This document shows, one piece after another, positions 4,217-5,760 of a stretch of DNA of 5,760 nucleotides. The notes beneath the pieces are model-generated. The model did not search any database. It worked only from the letters and a program-made list of their open reading frames with translations, and was not told the DNA's origin. Source of the DNA: an uncultured Bacteroidales bacterium (GTDB lineage Bacteria; Bacteroidota; Bacteroidia; Bacteroidales; UBA932); assembly GCA_947305045.1 (NCBI GenBank), contig CAMZCW010000152.1, positions 1 to 5,760 of the forward strand. Reading direction: 5' to 3'. Position 1 is the first letter of the stretch. Every line of letters starts with the position of its first letter. A program made the translations under genes and the position numbers.

Positions 4217-5760
4217 CTACACCTCCACGGGCTTGTACTTCGGCACGAGGGACTTCATGATGACCCAAGCGATCAGGTACGCCACGCCGCAGAAACAGAA
4301 CATGATGAAGTAGCCCGCAGGTTTGCCCTCGAAGCCGAGGAACCGGAAGGCGGAGCCGGCGTTCTCGGCAAAGGTGAACAAGTTGCCGGCCACCTTCTGG
4401 ATAATCATGGAACCAATACCGCCAGCCATAGCACCGATACCCGTAATAGTAGCGATTGCATACTTCGGGAACATATCACCGATAGTGGAGAAAAGATTTG
4501 CGCTCCAAGCCTGATGGCCGGCACCAGCCAGGCCAATGAGAATAGAAGGCCACCATGGATTATCAAGTTTGATACCCAGCGGCTGGGCAAAGAGTGCAGC
4601 AATCGGGAAGAAGGCAAATATAAGCATTGCAAGCATTCGACCACCATAAGGATGCATACCCTTCTTCTCCACAAACAACTTGGGTAGATAGCCGCCGAAA
4701 ATCGATATTACCGTCACAATCGCATACAATGTAAAAATCAATCCTTGTCCCAAGCCGGAAGTAGCAGGAGCCTTGAACTGGTTACTGAAATAGGATGGGG
4801 CCCAAAACAGGAAAAACCACCATACACCGTCAGTGAAGAACTTACCAAAGAAAAACGACCAGGTCTGGCGATACTTGTAACAATTCAAGTACGGGATATT
4901 CAACAATAGCAGAGAAATGACAAAGACAATTATATACCAAACGCTAGATTTGATGAAGAATAATGCTGCAAACAACGATAAAAGGCCCAACACGATGAAT
5001 GCCCATGAATAAGGTAACATCGCAAATGGATTATCCTTCGGAGCGTTGGTCTGTTCGTCCTCTTTCTCGGAAGAATCATCTTGAAGAATATACTCCAGTT
5101 CCGCATTATTTACATGTTTACTGCTTTGAGGCTTGTCATACATGAAAGCCCAGAGGAACATCCAAATAAAGCCCAGACCGCCAATGATAATGAACGCCCA
5201 TTCCCAGCCTAATGTCTTGGCAAGTGGCGGAATGCATAGCGGAGCTGCAAGCGCGCCCACGGAGGCACCGGCGTTGAAGATGGAGGTCGCAAAGGCGCGG
5301 TCCTTCTTCGGGAAGTACTCGGCGGTCACCTTGATGGCCGCCGGGAAGTTGCCTGCCTCGCCGAGCGCCAGGATGCCCCGGCAGAGCAGGAACAGATACA
5401 CGGAAGTCGTGGATACGGCCAAGGCGACATTGCTCCCCGCCTCGACGGCTCGCATGGCGGCCACGCTGTCCAGACCGGTCAGATGGGCTGTCGCCCAACC
5501 GCAAGCTGCGTGCATGCACGCACCCGCAGACCATACACCGATGGCGATAAGATAGCCTCTCTTTGTGCCCATCCAGTCCACGAATTTACCGGCAAACAGG
5601 CAAAAAACGGCGTATAAAATGGAGAAAATACCGGTAATCGTTCCATAATCGGCATCAGTCCAATGGAATTCCGGTTTAATGAACTCCTCGTACGTGAGGG
5701 ACAGCACCTGGCGGTCCAGGTAGTTGACGGTCGTCGCCACGAAGAGCAGCGAGCACAGCC
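4217..5760 (-). CDS. MFS transporter, hexuronate/ACS family (N-terminus beyond the window)
   Basis: This is an inner-membrane symporter of the anion:cation symporter branch that includes ExuT and GudP. The frame is open to the right edge. The GTG at 5740 is not the start: upstream codons give LCSLLF followed by VATTVNYLDRQ, the family's usual first-helix motif LLFxATTxNYLDRQ, so a short N-terminus is missing. Counting from that valine, other signatures are FVDWMGTKRGY (53-63), R121 to K137 containing LGEAGNFPAAIK, RQTWSFFFGKFFTDGVWWF (291-309), and the run GHQAWSANLFSTIGDMFPK (408-426) followed by GIGAMAGGIG (434-443), typical of hexuronate carriers. Uptake of galacturonate, glucuronate or a related sugar acid is likely; the substrate is not provable. 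At about 240-285 the central loop carries an extra hydrophobic stretch, and residues about 85-115 also look inserted, making the protein longer than the usual 430-470. Confidence 0.88.
   Translation of the reverse strand, partial: LCSLLFVATTVNYLDRQVLSLTYEEFIKPEFHWTDADYGTITGIFSILYAVFCLFAGKFVDWMGTKRGYLIAIGVWSAGACMHAACGWATAHLTGLDSVAAMRAVEAGSNVALAVSTTSVYLFLLCRGILALGEAGNFPAAIKVTAEYFPKKDRAFATSIFNAGASVGALAAPLCIPPLAKTLGWEWAFIIIGGLGFIWMFLWAFMYDKPQSSKHVNNAELEYILQDDSSEKEDEQTNAPKDNPFAMLPYSWAFIVLGLLSLFAALFFIKSSVWYIIVFVISLLLLNIPYLNCYKYRQTWSFFFGKFFTDGVWWFFLFWAPSYFSNQFKAPATSGLGQGLIFTLYAIVTVISIFGGYLPKLFVEKKGMHPYGGRMLAMLIFAFFPIAALFAQPLGIKLDNPWWPSILIGLAGAGHQAWSANLFSTIGDMFPKYAIATITGIGAMAGGIGSMIIQKVAGNLFTFAENAGSAFRFLGFEGKPAGYFIMFCFCGVAYLIAWVIMKSLVPKYKPVEV

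Noticed and set aside
3922..4260. Rightward open frame of 112 codons through the right repeats
   Set aside because: It is built from promoter, hairpins and REP-like repeats and runs into the transporter's 3' end. There is no ribosome site or family resemblance.
5738..5740. GTG as the start of the MFS transporter
   Set aside because: The frame continues upstream with residues that fit the conserved first-helix motif, so the real start lies beyond the window.

Overview
The window most likely comes from a Bacteroidales-type bacterium with fairly high GC for that group. The evidence is a periplasmic GH97 glycosidase, genes mostly lacking Shine-Dalgarno sites, and promoters matching the Bacteroidetes consensus (TTTG, about 19-20 bp, then TAnnTTTG). 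The genus cannot be read from the sequence; the protein style would fit a gut or rumen anaerobe.

Layout, left to right. Positions 1-65 hold the last codons of a rightward glutamate dehydrogenase gene. It converges, with 3 bp between stop codons, on a leftward GH97 glycosidase (69-2015). A perfect terminator-like hairpin for the dehydrogenase (111-145) lies inside the GH97 reading frame. A 175-bp gap (2016-2190) carries a candidate GH97 promoter and a pair of palindromic repeats. Next comes a leftward two-gene cassette. Its first gene (3053-3904) encodes a protein that resembles an HD-domain (SpoT/MESH1-like) hydrolase with its metal-binding residues replaced. Its second gene (2191-3081), overlapping by 29 bp, encodes a REP-associated tyrosine transposase (RAYT, Y1/HUH type). 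The 312-bp gap 3905-4216 holds a strong cassette promoter, an AT-rich hairpin, a second pair of the same palindromic repeats, a remnant repeat and a probable terminator. From 4217 to the right edge runs a leftward MFS transporter of the hexuronate/ACS family, whose N-terminus lies outside the window.

The most interesting object is the cassette at about 2086-4142. A RAYT gene and a companion gene are bracketed by direct copies of one paired palindrome, related over about 91 ungapped positions at an exact offset of 1927 bp. This resembles the REPtrons known from Proteobacteria, but with an added partner that looks like a catalytically dead HD protein, translationally linked to the transposase. 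The cassette sits between a sugar-acid transporter and a glycosidase on the same strand and may have separated them. The flanking genes are ordinary sugar and nitrogen metabolism: uptake across the inner membrane, periplasmic alpha-glycoside hydrolysis and ammonia assimilation.
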